This document shows, piece after piece, positions 1-25,266 of a stretch of DNA of 64,000 nucleotides; position 1 is the first letter of the stretch; the number at the start of each line of letters is the position of its first letter. Location of the stretch: positions 45,147,593 to 45,211,592 of the forward strand of contig CM019071.1 of NCBI GenBank assembly GCA_009667805.1, given 5' to 3'. A program made the position numbers and the translations under genes. Under the pieces are notes generated by a model. It saw only the letters and a program-made list of their open reading frames with translations. It searched no databases and was not told the DNA's origin. Origin of the DNA: Leptobrachium leishanense (lineage: Eukaryota > Chordata > Amphibia > Anura > Megophryidae).

Positions 1-780
1 TCAAAGTGCAAAAAAATATACATATACATTGCGCAACATTGCCTGAAACGACCGGACAACAATACTAGACAATATAACATTCTCACATATAGCCTAGCTT
101 ATATAAAACTATTTCAATATAGTCTGTCAAGACAGACTTAACCTAATACATCAACACAAAATATAAACATACATTTTGCATTTGACAGACTTCATTCATG
201 CTATTGAAGCACACATAAAAATTAGCTATACCTAGCTATCTAATTAGTATTTTTTTTTCCTTTATTTCTTTGGTAAACCTAAGTTCGCTGCACAGACACA
301 CAAAGGGTTAATTCGCTTGTTCTTCAGGGAGCAGACTCCCTCCCTCCCCTCTGTGCAGATAGTGTGGGCTAGAAGGGAGGGGGAGCGAATACGGAGAAAA
401 TTGTTAGTGGAGGAAAATCTCATTACCTCTCAGCCATCACGCACTCTAAATTAATGTCCAAAACTTATTACAAAGATCTTTTGTAACTACTATCACACTT
501 TACTCTTGATTGAACAGTTTGATAAACTAAAAATAAACAACATATATATACACTGAGTAGTTTCTTCCTATTTGGCAGTTATAGGGTATATAGCTACTTG
601 ATCAATTATAGACACAATCAGACAAAAACATTCCTCCATATACCATTCGATTATACAGAACACTATCCATTAATAACATTCTCTGACTTCATACTCACGC
701 AGGCAGGATGGTAAAGACATCACATCCGGATGATCAGTCCAAATTACGTACACAAATTATACAGCACTGTAATCATTTTT
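1..780. other. no gene recognised; AT-rich sequence
   Basis: No coding signal or recognised repeat is visible. It follows the retroviral Gag matrix remnant on the minus strand, but no capsid or pol similarity could be read. A T-run at about 778-787 (an A-run on the minus strand) marks a possible insertion boundary. Confidence 0.3.
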
Positions 781-915
781 TTTTTTTAAACCTTCTAGAT
801 TACCCTCTGATCCATTGATCATCTCCTTTTCTTCTGGCCCAGGGGGAAGTGGGGGCTCAGAGACTCCTGCAGATCTTTACATAGTCCACACACAGGACTT
901 GGAACTTATCTTTGT

Positions 916-1329
916 TTAATTTACTGGTATATTAAAACACCAAATATACATAGACTTATTCTCACACTCATATTTATATTTATTTGAGGGAATACCTTTC
1001 TTTCTTTGCCATACTAACATAACAAAATGGCTTTTATCTCTCACACAGTACCTCCAAATATCAATATATGGGTACTGGTCTGGGTGACCATATCTCCCGG
1101 TTATTTGGGAGTGCACTCTCTGTATTAACTCCAGGTCCATAGACCACTCTTCTGGCCATTCTGGAACCAACAGTGGCCCTACTATTGTACACAACAATTT
1201 CAATTTTTCCTTACTCAAATCCACACCATAGTGATGTGTCTCCTACAACGCTCCAAAATTTCATACCATATACTCCAAGGGTGTCTCGCCCTCTTTAGCC
1301 TTTTTGGGTTTGGACGACCCATTACCCAT
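916..1329 (-). pseudogene. endogenous retrovirus Gag matrix remnant (class I, gamma/epsilon-like)
   Basis: On the minus strand an ATG at 1329 opens MGNGSSKPKKAKEG, a myristoylation-type Gag start with a basic patch. The same frame continues to 916. Near the end it has EWPEEWS and YGHPDQYPYIDIW, resembling the WP and GHPDQ-PYI-W segments of gammaretroviral matrix proteins. Two in-frame stops, TGA at codon 23 and TAG at codon 29, break it, and a stop ends it after IPVN. Downstream sequence reads proline-rich in places (PPLPPGP), like the region between matrix and capsid. It is an inactivated old copy; LTR and primer site lie upstream at 3.9-4.6 kb. Confidence 0.75.
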
Positions 1330-2529
1330 TGTTACTCTTGTGGGCAGTCACTTCAAATCCACAATGCAAATATTTCTTTCACCACAATCACTTAGTCACT
1401 TTATATCAACTGTCTGGTACTTCAGGCAACAGTTCTCACGTGTCTCTTTCGCTTCCTCCTTCAGTAGCCGACTGCAGTCGCCTCAGTCGGAAACGTACTT
1501 CCGGAGTCCACTCTCAGATTTGCTTCCTCGCTAGGCAAGTAGGTGCACAATCACTCACAACACTCTCAGCATCCACAGCACGTACTGTACCAGATACATT
1601 CAGCACAAAACAGTACATAAACAATTCTACTCTTTCTACTAGCCGAGGGCACGCCGACCCTCCTCTTGACTCCTTATACCCTGTTAATTGAACTCTAACT
1701 CTGGTCTGTTTGTGACTATGTGTACTCCGTTCTGTGGCAACACTCCCGTCTGCAATTCCAATTTTCCTATGGGCAATACACCCATTCAGCACCACTCCTG
1801 CTGCAGCTACCGCTGGCCTCAATTGGCCCCTTCACTACACGACGTACACACTAGCACTGACTGCGGGCTCTAAGAATCCCTCCTCCTTTCCTTGTCCACG
1901 TGCAACAGTTTTATTTACAAACACTAACTATGACAGTATTACTCCACATGGCTACCCTCTCCCTCAGATACAGAACTACACCTTGTCGGCATCCAATCCC
2001 CCGGGCCCAGACGCGCGCACTCTCTTCCGCCGTGCAATGTCCGTGCTGTATGCGGCAGGTTGGTATGCTCGACGAGACCGTGGCCGTGGGTCTCCTTATC
2101 CAACTATGGTCAGACGTTTTCCCCTTATACCGGTATCTCAATACACATACAAACACAGAAGACACTTTACCTATCGCCACGCTGCTTGCTGTTTCCTCGG
2201 ACTCGGTGGTGTCCCAGCGTTCCCGGCCAGGGGTCTGCTAGAGATGAGTCGAGCTCCACTTACCAGGAATTCCTGCTTGGCGCCTGCAGATGTCAGCTCA
2301 CCTTCAACGGACACCCAGCCTCAGGACCCCTCAGACCTGCAGTCAATTGCTACTGTCCAGCAGTCACTGCCCATCCGCAGTGGCATAGCGTGGGGGGGGG
2401 GCAGGGGGGCCGTGGCCCCGGGTGCAGTTTTCTTAGGGGCGCATAATTTCAAAAGAAATTTGCGCCCCTAAAACTTGTGGCCCGGACTGACCTGCCGGGC
2501 CCTCAGGCGCCGCCCAAGGGCCCGCGGGT

Positions 2530-2815
2530 TGAGGGGACTCAGATGCCGCGCAGCGGAGTGCCTGCCGGCTGCCCGGTCTTGAACAGTGAGTCCGTCCTGT
2601 TGAAGGGGAGGCAGCTGCGTGCAGGCGCAGGTCACGTGGTCCGTCTAATCAGGTGGTACTGAGTCTCTGTACCACCTGACTGGCCGGACCGCGTGACCTG
2701 CGCACGCACACAGCCGCCTCCCCTTCAACAGGACGGACTCGCACGCTGTTCAGGACCGGGCAGCCGGCAGGCACTCCCGCTGCCCAGCATCTGGGTCCCC
2801 TCAACCGCTGCTGCC
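2530..2815. repeat. long inverted repeat (arms about 140 bp)
   Basis: The two arms, from GTTGAGGGGACTCAGATG to the reverse complement near 2800, mirror each other around about 2666 with a few mismatches. The centre carries GGTGGTACTGAGTCTC facing its complement. A related palindrome recurs at 6228-6312. Confidence 0.85.
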
Positions 2816-2851
2816 TGCTGGATCCGGAGCTGGGGCAATATACAGGTGAGA

Positions 2852-3780
2852 GCTGGCGCAAATCCATGAGCTGGGACAAATCCATGAGCTGGGGCAAATC
2901 CATGTGCTGGGGCAAATCCATGAGCTGGGACAAATCCATGTGCTGGGGCAAATGCATGTGCTGGGGCAAATCCATGTGTGAGCTGGGACATTTCCATGAG
3001 CTGGGGCAAATCCATGAGCTGGGGCATTTCCATGAGCTGGGGCAAATCCATGAGCTGGGGCAAATCCATGTGAGAACTGTGGCAAATCCATGAGCTGGGG
3101 CAAATCCATGTGCTGGGGCAAATCCATGTGCTGGGGCAGTATCCATGAGCTGGGGCAAATCCATGAGCTGGGGCAAATCCATGTGTGAGCTGGGGCAAAT
3201 CCATGAGCTGGGGCAAATCCATGTGCTGGGGCAAATCCATGTGTGAGCTTGGGCATTTCCATGAGCTGGGGCAATATCCATGTGTGAGCTGGGGCATTTC
3301 CATGAGCTGGGGCATTTCCATGAGCTGGGGCAAATCCATGTGTGAGCTGGGGCAAATCCATGAGCTGGGGCAAATCCATGTGCTGGGGCAAATCCATGTG
3401 TGAGCTGGGGCAAATCCATGTGTGAGCTGGGGCATTTCCATGAGCTGGGGCATTTCCATGAGCTGGGGCAAATCCATGTGTGAGCTGGGGCAAATCCATA
3501 TGTGTGAGCTGGGGCAAATCCATGAGCTGGGGCAAATCCATGTGCTGGGGCAAATCCATGTGCTGGGACAAATCCATGAGCTGGGACAAATCCATGTGCT
3601 GGGGCAGTATCCATGAGCTGGGGCAGTATCCATAAGCTGGGGCAAATCCATGAACTGGGGCAAATCTATGTGTGAGCTGGGGCAAATCCATGTGTGAGCT
3701 GGGGTAATATCCATGTGTGAGCTGGGGCAAATCCATGTGTGAGCTGGGGCAATATTCATGTGAGAGCTGGGGCAATATCG
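2852..3780. repeat. minisatellite, 18-bp unit with 22-bp variants, about 48 copies
   Basis: The unit is CAAATCCATGAGCTGGGG, with variants CATTTCC, CAGTATCC and a TGTG insertion (22 bp). Because 18 is a multiple of three and the unit lacks stops, all three minus-strand frames stay open for hundreds of codons. This is a repeat artefact, not a gene. It lies wholly within the hAT-type element. Confidence 0.95.
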
Positions 3781-3875
3781 ATAACATGTCCACAGGTTGG
3801 GGGGGTGCACAATTCTTGGCTGGCCCGGGCGCTGACAACCCACGTTACGCCACTGCCCATCCGGAAGGGACTCTC

Positions 3876-3893
3876 ATCCCGGACGAGCACCCA
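3876..3893 (-). other. retroviral primer-binding site, tRNA-Pro type
   Basis: The minus strand reads TGGGTGCTCGTCCGGGAT, matching the tRNA-Pro primer site at 17 of 18 positions. It lies four bases inside the LTR, the geometry of gammaretroviruses. Confidence 0.85.
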
Positions 3894-3990
3894 AAAATGT
3901 TACCGGAATCCACCTGGTTCACTCGGGAGTAAAGTCGGACCGGCATGTACAATGACCGCTTGGACACAAGTCTCTTCAGGAAAGGCAAAC

Positions 3991-3996
3991 TTTATT
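3991..3996 (-). terminator. LTR polyadenylation signal AATAAA
   Basis: AATAAAG on the minus strand, followed by a T/G-rich stretch, between the TATA box and the LTR end. Confidence 0.65.
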
Positions 3997-4068
3997 GTGA
4001 TATCACAACAGATGCTCAAACAGGATTCAATCGCAAAGAATGAGCCCCGATTACACAGTGATATGAGG

Positions 4069-4075
4069 TTTTATA
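4069..4075 (-). promoter_or_regulatory. TATA box of the retroviral LTR
   Basis: The minus strand reads GGGTATAAAACC. It sits upstream of the AATAAA signal at 3996-3991, defining U3 and R. Confidence 0.7.
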
Positions 4076-4574
4076 CCCCGAATACATAATTAGGTACATC
4101 TCAATTAGCCCACCTCCCGGTGACACTATCCCACCCCACGTGGGTCCGTACCTCCCTTAATCGAATACAAAGACATTCCATACATTGGTCATAAATTGGC
4201 AGGCTTCATGATATTCTGACACAAGAGGATTTACTATTGCTCTGGATCCTGCCTGTGCCCACCTCCCTTGCGCTTGTTTATTGTTTGTTTTAGATAAGGC
4301 CTGGTCTGGTTTCACACTCCTCTTTGTCTCAGCTGCAGGCTCCTATGACCTTGATGTATCTCTTCTTCATCCTGTCACCCTGTGCCAGCAACGGCCCGTA
4401 TCTTCTCTAATTTAATTGCTTTACTGCTTATCTAACACATTCCAAAGATTCTATGTAAGCTTCATTCTAACTCCAACTAATATCTACCTAGTTATATTCA
4501 AGTGAACCAATATTCTGAACAAGATGGCTGCCTGGCTCAGGATGGCGACCATCTTCTAGCCTGAGTCCCTTACA

Positions 4575-5051
4575 CCGGGACTGGCGCTAATAAAGGTGAT
4601 TCACACCAGTACAGTGTTAACCGGTCCCCTTAGACCCAAAATCACCAGGATGCATATTTTGTGTGTGAATGAAAGGTGTGCGCTACATATCTTTTTTCGT
4701 TGCGGTTCGTCGGGGTGGTGCACTCCTCCTCTGTGGGGCTGTGTTGTTTTGCACAGTACTTTGAGTGTCTGTGCTGCATCACAGTTACCCCTTATCCTGT
4801 GGTGTAATGCACAGGTTATACCATGTGTGCTGCGTCACAACCTGGGACCGTTTTAAATCACGGCTGCATTTGTTGGACCCGTGCTGCATCATGTGGTCCT
4901 CCTTTGGTTAATTGTGTGCTTTCTGTTGAATAAACTCAAAACAGAGTGTAATGAACCAATGAGCTCTTGAAGCCGGGCATAGTATTCCTCATCAATGATT
5001 TTAAGGAGGTCACATGATACACACAGACTGTTGCCAGAGGTTGAGGTTGTT
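4575..5051. other. no gene recognised
   Basis: Sequence outside the LTR. It contains loosely repeated GTGCTGCATCACAG-like and CACAGGTTATACC-like stretches at 4685-4890. No coding or transposon end was identified. Confidence 0.3.
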
Positions 5052-5269
5052 GCCATGCCCAGTGGTGTATTTTGGCCTAGGCCAACAAGGCCTAGGCCTA
5101 GGGCGGCGGCCCGCACTGGTAGTCCCACCCATTTTTTTTTTAAACTCTTGCAAAGTATTTTGCCAGGAAGGATACATAGAGATTTCACAAATTTTCAAGT
5201 ATGTCCTGGGTAGGCAAGGCCTAGGCTTTCACTTTCCAGGGGGCAGCAAAAAACCTCACCACTAAATGG

Positions 5270-5870
5270 GTTACTCACAGAGCACCGAAATGACGCCAAC
5301 ATTTTGGTGTTCTGTAGTTCCCTGCACTTCGGGGAATAAAATTTCCCCACCCTGCAGTGAATTCACCATTCACCGCAGGGTCCCCAAAGTGCATGGAGTC
5401 GGCCACTGAATGCTGCCACCGCAAACCCGTGGCCTGCTGTTTTCAAAAGAACTACTGAACGAAAATGTCTGGAATTTACATATAAGATCCTATGATTGAT
5501 AATAAAAAGTTCTGTTACAGAAAAAAGAAAAAAAGCTATTAAAAAAAGGGGGGGAATTTTGCTGAAAAATTACTAAAAGGTACTAAAAAAAATCAATAAA
5601 GACTTTTTACTGCAGATTAAAATAATAAATGGTTTATTAGATATTGCATAAAAATGGGAATATTTTTAACATTGAAACCTATGGGGTTCGCCTGAATAAA
5701 CCTGCTGATTGAAACCACCGAACATCAGGGCATTTCACTGCCATTTCTCTGCTGTTTGGTGTTCTTGAGAATAGATTAGCCATTACTTCTCTATGGGGAT
5801 TTGCAATGCCTTCAAACAGCACCGTACTTGCTGGTAGTTCGCCAAACTTGTGTGTGAGCATATCAGAGAG
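5270..5870. repeat. copy a of the dispersed TAACATTGAAACC MITE family
   Basis: Shares the block around 5636-5850 (AACATTGAAACCTATGGG and a CATTTCACTGCCATTTCTCTG segment) with copies near 33.1, 40.7, 51.5, 53.3 and 53.9 kb. Confidence 0.65.
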
Positions 5871-6227
5871 TAGTGGTGTACTCAGGGGAGTGGCGGAGGG
5901 CGGGCCGCCCCAGGTACCAGTGATTATTTGGGTGTCATTAGGGGGTACTAGGAGGTGCCACTGTCACTGTGTGTCAACTTTGAGCTTTGTTCTCAAACAA
6001 CGAGCAGCGGAGCAGGGCGTTTGTATACGGAATAAAATCGAATAGAATAAAAATCCCCCTCTCCTCCCTCCATAGCTCCTCCCCTGCCCTGCAGCAGCTC
6101 TAGGAGAGGGGAGGGGATGTAATTTGTGTGCAGAGGGAGAAGATGACAGTAAATGGCAGGTAAAGGGGGGTATCACCAGCACTGCAGTGATCGAAATTTG
6201 TCATTGAGCTGCCTGGCTCCTGGTGAG

Positions 6228-6312
6228 GCTGCGTGCATGCAGGTCACACGATCCGGTCAGTCAGGTGGTACTGAGTCTCAGTACCACCTGACTGGCTGAA
6301 CCACGTGACACG
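6228..6312. repeat. palindrome related to the 2.6-kb inverted repeat
   Basis: TCAGGTGGTACTGAGTCTC faces its complement, with GCGTGCATGCAGGTCACAC and GTGACACGCACGCAGC arms. It shares sequence with the centre of the 2530-2815 inverted repeat, so the two belong to one family. Confidence 0.75.
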
Positions 6313-6589
6313 CACGCAGCTGCCCACCCTTTCGTTAACACGGACTCTCTATTCTGGACTGAACACCCACCAGGAAGGAATCAAAGCCACGGTGCACCCT
6401 CTGGCAGTGGAACCCCACTGCTGACAAGATGGCTCCACGCACAGGCACAGCCGCGATCCTAACGTGGCCTGGAGGGACCTCCTGCTGAGTGCGTACACAG
6501 TCCCTGCTGACTCTGCACACAGCCCTACCACGGACGGAGGCCGGTAAATATAGAATAAATAATTGCTGTGTGCTCATATTCACTCAGTT

Positions 6590-6990
6590 TGCTGGGAGTC
6601 TTATTGCAGTGGATTCTGATGCACTCATACACACTGCACATTGCATTGCTGGGAGTTTTATTGCTGTGGATTCTGATACGCTGACACACACCACACATTG
6701 CATTGCTGTGAGTTTTATTGCTGTGAATTCTGATACGCTGACACACACACCGCACAGTGCATTGCTGGGAGTTTTATTGCTGTGGATTCTGTGATACACA
6801 CTGCATATTACTGTGAGTTTTATTGCCCTGGAGCTCTGGGATACGCTCATGCACACTGCACATTACCGTGAGTTTTATTGCTGTGCAGTTCTGATATACT
6901 CATACACAGTGCCCATTTCTGTGGGTTTAATTTCTGTGCAGCTCTGTGATACGCTCATATGCAGTGCACGTTTCTGTGAATTTTATTGTT
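6590..6990. repeat. decayed tandem repeat, unit about 65 bp
   Basis: About six units containing GAGTTTTATTGCTGTGGATT, then CTGATACGCT and CACACTGCACATT. Units vary in length and are degraded. No coding potential. Confidence 0.8.
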
Positions 6991-7332
6991 CAACCAATTA
7001 GAGCGGCTGTGATCCAGTATACTGGACATGCGTGGCTGTTCTTTGTAAAAATGCTTGAATTTAAACATTTCATAATTTTATTTATCTCAATAGATACATT
7101 TGAAATGGTATACAAAATATACAAGTAGGCACTTGGTATCCACTTTTAATATAAAGAGAGGAAAAGGCGGAGCTCCACGAGGAAAAGGTGGAGCTTAAAG
7201 AGGAAGGGTGGGGATTAACCAGGAAGAGGTGTGCCCTTGGCAGGAAGGGGTGCCTTAAATTTAAATTAGGGGGTGCACGAGTTTAGTCAGGCCTAGGGCA
7301 GCACAAAACCTAAATACACCACTGGCCATGCC

Positions 7333-7616
7333 GCCAGGTCTAAGAGCGGGAAGACAAACAAGAATCGTGCAGGCTCTGCCAGGTCTTCTCTCTTTTTTTT
7401 CCCCACTTTGATCCACTCCTGCCTTTCTACGTTGTTGGTCTGGGAAACGGTTCCATGTGATCTATGTGCCTGGTCTTTCACCTGCTCTCACAAGTGGAAC
7501 CATTTTTTCTGCTGAGGAACCTGAATATCCTATGTAGTAGCGTCGGCTCTATTCACAATACCTTTGCATTCTTTAGGCTCCTTAGCGGATGCTAAACTGT
7601 GTTCCCTTTGTCACTC
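7333..7616. other. nothing recognised
   Basis: Flank of the hAT-type insertion. No ORF, repeat end or RNA gene was found. Confidence 0.3.
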
Positions 7617-7910
7617 TGTCTCCTACTGCCTCCAGAGTGACCCACCTCCTGTAGTCTCCAGAGTGCTTCACCTCCTCCTACGGCATCTAGAGTGCCCCAA
7701 CTCCTATGGCCCCAGAGTGCCCCATCTCAAACAGCATTCAGAGTGCCCAATCTCCTACAGCCACCAGAGAATTCCCCCAACTTTCAACAGCTTCCAGAGT
7801 GCCCTGTCTCCTGCAGCCTCCAAAATGCCCTGTGCCTACAGCCTCCAGAATGCCCTGTGTCCTACAGTCTCCAGAATGCCCTGTGTCCTACAGCCTCCAG
7901 AGTTCCCGTC
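7617..7910. repeat. minisatellite, unit about 27-30 bp
   Basis: Repeated CTCCTACAGCCTCCAGAATG-like units alternate with CCCTGTGT or CCCAT spacers, about ten copies. Apparent reading frames rich in P, S, L and C are repeat translations. Confidence 0.85.
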
Positions 7911-8080
7911 TCCTCCTGTGCTGCTTTTCACTCAAACTTGGCAGTTTGAACCCATGGAGCATGACGGTTTACGTCCAACACGGATTTAGAAATTATGATT
8001 TACCATCTTCAAAGTCAAGATACAATTTATAATTTGGAATTTGGAAATTATGATTTACTGTCTTCAAACATAAAAAACTA

Positions 8081-8086
8081 TTTAAT
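8081..8086 (-). promoter_or_regulatory. possible polyadenylation signal (ATTAAA) of CYP2-A
   Basis: On the minus strand ATTAAA lies about 127 bases after the CYP2-A stop. It is the best hexamer in the first 150 bases; no AATAAA is present there. The assignment is tentative. Confidence 0.3.
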
Positions 8087-8212
8087 AAAGTATCTATAAA
8101 CACTAATATAGACACAACATAGCCTGCCCATTAAAATCAGGGGATGGGACCAATAAAAATAGACATTTGTCAGATGCCATCACAATAGGTTTATAATGTC
8201 AGGAGGACACAT

Positions 8213-22768
<14,556 letters not shown>

Positions 22769-23160
22769 TGGGAGGTTGTGGGAAGGTCTCTTGGCCGTCT
22801 GTGCTCCTGGAGGGGTCTGGGAGGGGTCTGGCCTCGCTTCGTTCAGACCGTATGGACTTGACAGGTTTTCCAGACTTTACTTGTCTTTCCAGGAATACAT
22901 TTCAGGCTTGTAGTTGGAGATCGCCCTCTGCAGGCATCTGGGATACATAACGTAAACAGATACAATTCATTTCATCCAAGTGAGTAACAAGAAAGAAACA
23001 AATCTATGTTTTCGAATTGATCTCCACAAAGCATAAAATACAAAACAATGAAAAATACATGTAAAGGTCTTCACACAACGCAATGGATTTGCATTCAGTT
23101 TCGGTATTTTGTGTTTCTTCACATTTTGGCGATTCAATTTCGCCGAAAATTCGGCGATTT
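22769..23160. promoter_or_regulatory. CYP2-A 5' flank / presumed promoter region
   Basis: Presumed 5' UTR and promoter on the minus strand. CAGACCCCTCC is repeated twice near 22805-22825. No TATA box or initiator could be called with confidence. Confidence 0.35.
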
Positions 23161-23167
23161 CACTATT

Positions 23168-23472
23168 TAGGCTGACGGCACACGAGCGCACTTCAGAGTG
23201 GAAGGAACGTTCGTGAGAGTGGACGTTCCTTCCACACTACTGTGCCGCTGAGTGCGCTCAGCTCTGCAAAGCCATTGCTCTTGCAGCTCCGTTGACGCAT
23301 TTCCTAGCGCATCAATGGAGAGGTTCTCTACACAGACGCTTGCTGCGCGCGCAGTTTGTGCGCGTGCACAAGCGTGTGACCGGCCCAGTCGCTGCATCAC
23401 ATGGCTGCAATGGGCACCGGTAAGTGCAGGCACACAGGAGCACTGGGTGTGCTCGGGTGCCTCCGGCCTCAG
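23168..23472. mobile_element. small MITE, Harbinger-like ends
   Basis: GGCTGACGGCACACGAGCGC at the left, and GTGCTCGGGTGCCTCCGGCCT at the right as an imperfect complement. An internal palindrome GGAAGGAACGTTCGTGAGAG faces GACGTTCCTTCC. Ends resemble the 42.6-kb element. Confidence 0.55.
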
Positions 23473-23757
23473 AGAATGGTGACTGTTTTTTGTCGCGATG
23501 CAGTTATTGGATGTCAGTGACAACCACTGAATAACGCCGATAGCCGCCGGATTTTTGGCAAATTGCGCCAAATTGTCATCAACGAATTCCACCAAACTGA
23601 TTTTTAAAAAAAAGTCTCCTCTTCTCTTAGTAGGAGTTTATATCAATAAAAGTGAACACGTATGTGTCTAAATAATAAAAAAGGTCCTTTAAAAATAAAA
23701 AAAAATAAAACGGTTTGTTACAAAATAAAAAAAGCCTTAAAAAATGTCTTCTAAGGC

Positions 23758-24081
23758 TAGGGTCAGACGAGCGCATTATTTGCGTCGTCCGTGAAAAAGT
23801 GCGTTTGAACGAATGGACATATCTCTTCACGGAATACGTGATAGCGGTCATACGATGCACATTTTCGGCTGTGATTTAGTACGGATCATCAATAAAACAC
23901 TTTTTTCGTCTGGACGTTATGTTGGCCGGACATTAGTAACGTCTGATGTCTTCTAATCACGCACACATGCCACTAGCGGACGCAGCACACTCTGTACGTC
24001 AGTACTAGCGGGATCGCGTTCTCGAAAAAAATGCATTTGTTTGCCGCTCGCGTTGCCCGACCGAACTTTCGTGCGGCCGTA
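23758..24081. mobile_element. Harbinger-like MITE, left part (split by the Gypsy element)
   Basis: Begins GGCTAGGGTCAGACGAGCGC after TAA. It is homologous, in reverse, to 42599-43026. Its right part continues at 32902-32997 after the retrotransposon, ending in GCGTTCGTCTGACCTCAGCC then TAA. The 3-bp TAA duplication fits PIF/Harbinger. Confidence 0.75.
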
Positions 24082-24953
24082 TGTAACCGATGTAAACATG
24101 TGTGTGTCTCTTTAAGAGCACAGTATGTGTTAATTCCCCTAATATCCCCCATTTTAGAGAAACTCCTGTATTATTGTGAATGTCTCACCCAAAGAAAGCT
24201 TTTGGTTTGGTTTTGTTTTAATTTTGTGCAGCCGTTGAGGAGTTAATGCTATTATGCTAATGAGGCATGACCTCATCCCCTGTGAGCCGGGCTTTTCCCT
24301 CAGCTCTGCAGATCACGAGGCAGCTGTGTGTGAGGTAGGAGGTGTAATGAAGAGCTCTCACATTCCCTTCCCTTAAGAGCTTTAAACCCATGCATAAGTT
24401 CTCCCAAAACGTTTTTTGTGTTTAGATTTAACCCCTATGTATGTGTAGTTATGTTAGTTCCTCTAGGAGGATCATGTGTGCAGAATAAAACCGCTCTATT
24501 GTTTAGAACAGGGCTTTGAGTGTAAAATATCAGCACAACAAGTGATAACCTGTGCTAATCCTATGCTTGGTGTCTGCAGGTGGAAGTCACAGAGGATATT
24601 CTCATTGCCGTGTTTTATATATGTTTTATTCAGGTATGATTTGTTTTATTCCCATTTTTATGTTTTATTTGTAATTTCCTGTTGAATTTATGTATTTTCT
24701 TTTTGTATATATGTAAATATTTATTGTATTGTAATGTGACTATATACTCAGCCTGCAGATCATGAGGCAGCTGCGTGTGAGGTGGAAGTCACTGAGGATA
24801 TTCTCATTGCTGTGTTTTATGTATGTTTTATTCATATTAAAATTGCATGTTCCCAGCGATCCAGTTGCCGGTCTCATCTTTAATGCTCAACAACACCACA
24901 AAACACAACGCAGAGTCCATACGAACGGGCAGTGAGGGTGTAGGCCGGTTACA
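24082..24953 (+). repeat. Gypsy 5' LTR (872 bp)
   Basis: TGTAACCGATG to GCCGGTTACA. It contains AATAAA at 24484-24489. Internally, a GAGGCAGCTG...GTGGAAGTCAC...GGATATTCTCATTG module occurs twice (about 24300-24640 and 24755-24840), making the LTR partly repetitive. Confidence 0.92.
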
Positions 24954-24954
24954 G

Positions 24955-24972
24955 TGGTGCCGTGACCCGGAT
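24955..24972 (+). other. Gypsy primer-binding site, tRNA-His type
   Basis: TGGTGCCGTGACCCGGAT directly after the LTR matches the complement of the tRNA-His 3' end at 17 of 18 positions. A partial echo, GGTTACAGTGGTGCC, recurs at about 25184-25198. Confidence 0.8.
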
Positions 24973-25266
24973 GAAGATCAGTCCGCCGCGTGGATCTTCA
25001 TCTGAGGATCAATGTCGTTTGATCGCCGATGGGAGCTGCACTTCATACAGGTTCCCAAGAACTGTTAAACAAAGTGGTGGCACATTTTTATGCACAGGAC
25101 ACTTTGCCATATATTTAATGCCACGAGTTTTTTTTCCACTCTCGTGAGATTCCAACAGATAACTCCTTGGAGTTGGTTGCAGCGGTTACAGTGGTGCCTC
25201 GTGAAAGGTTTTTTTGTGTGTTATTTAATGATAAATTCTGTTTTTGTAACTGTGTTATAGGGAATC

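Larger units (their letters stand above)
2378..3855. mobile_element. hAT-type non-autonomous element (1478 bp) carrying a minisatellite
   Basis: Terminal inverted repeats CAGTGGCATAGCGTGGG and (reverse) CAGTGGCGTAACGTGGG, flanked by a perfect 8-bp duplication CCCATCCG (2370-2377 and 3856-3863). The 8-bp duplication and CAGTGGC-type ends indicate hAT. It interrupts the leader of the retrovirus-like element, so it is the younger insertion. Inside are a long palindrome (about 2530-2815) and the 18-bp minisatellite. It has no transposase. Confidence 0.88.
3898..4574 (-). mobile_element. 5' LTR of a class I endogenous retrovirus
   Basis: A 677-bp unit that begins TGTAAGGGACTC and ends CGGTAACA on the minus strand, directly followed by the tRNA-Pro primer site. 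It contains TATAAAA (4069-4075) and, about 75 bases downstream, AATAAA (3991-3996), as expected for U3-R-U5. The partner 3' LTR would lie left of the window, so no target duplication or age can be read. Confidence 0.85.
5060..7324. mobile_element. hAT-type non-autonomous element (2265 bp)
   Basis: Ends CAGTGGTGTATTT and AAATACACCACTG, flanked by a perfect 8-bp duplication GCCATGCC (5052-5059, 7325-7332). GGCCTAGGCCT-rich subterminal sequence occurs at both ends. Contained within are a reverse SINE tail (5140-5215), a Tc1-type MITE copy (about 5270-5870), a palindrome (6228-6312) and a decayed minisatellite (6590-6990). No transposase was recognised. Confidence 0.85.

Noticed and set aside
1304..2471. 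Plus-strand ORFs of 76-245 codons
   Set aside because: They run opposite to the retroviral leader; composition is P/S/R rich with no domain, start context or splice support.
2649..3843. Three overlapping minus-strand ORFs of 321-372 codons (PQLMDL, APAHGF, CPSSWI repeats)
   Set aside because: All frames are open because the 18-bp unit lacks stops; the translation is purely the minisatellite and it lies inside a hAT-type element.
7564..8032. ORFs rich in P, S, C and L
   Set aside because: Translation of the 27-30 bp tandem repeat.
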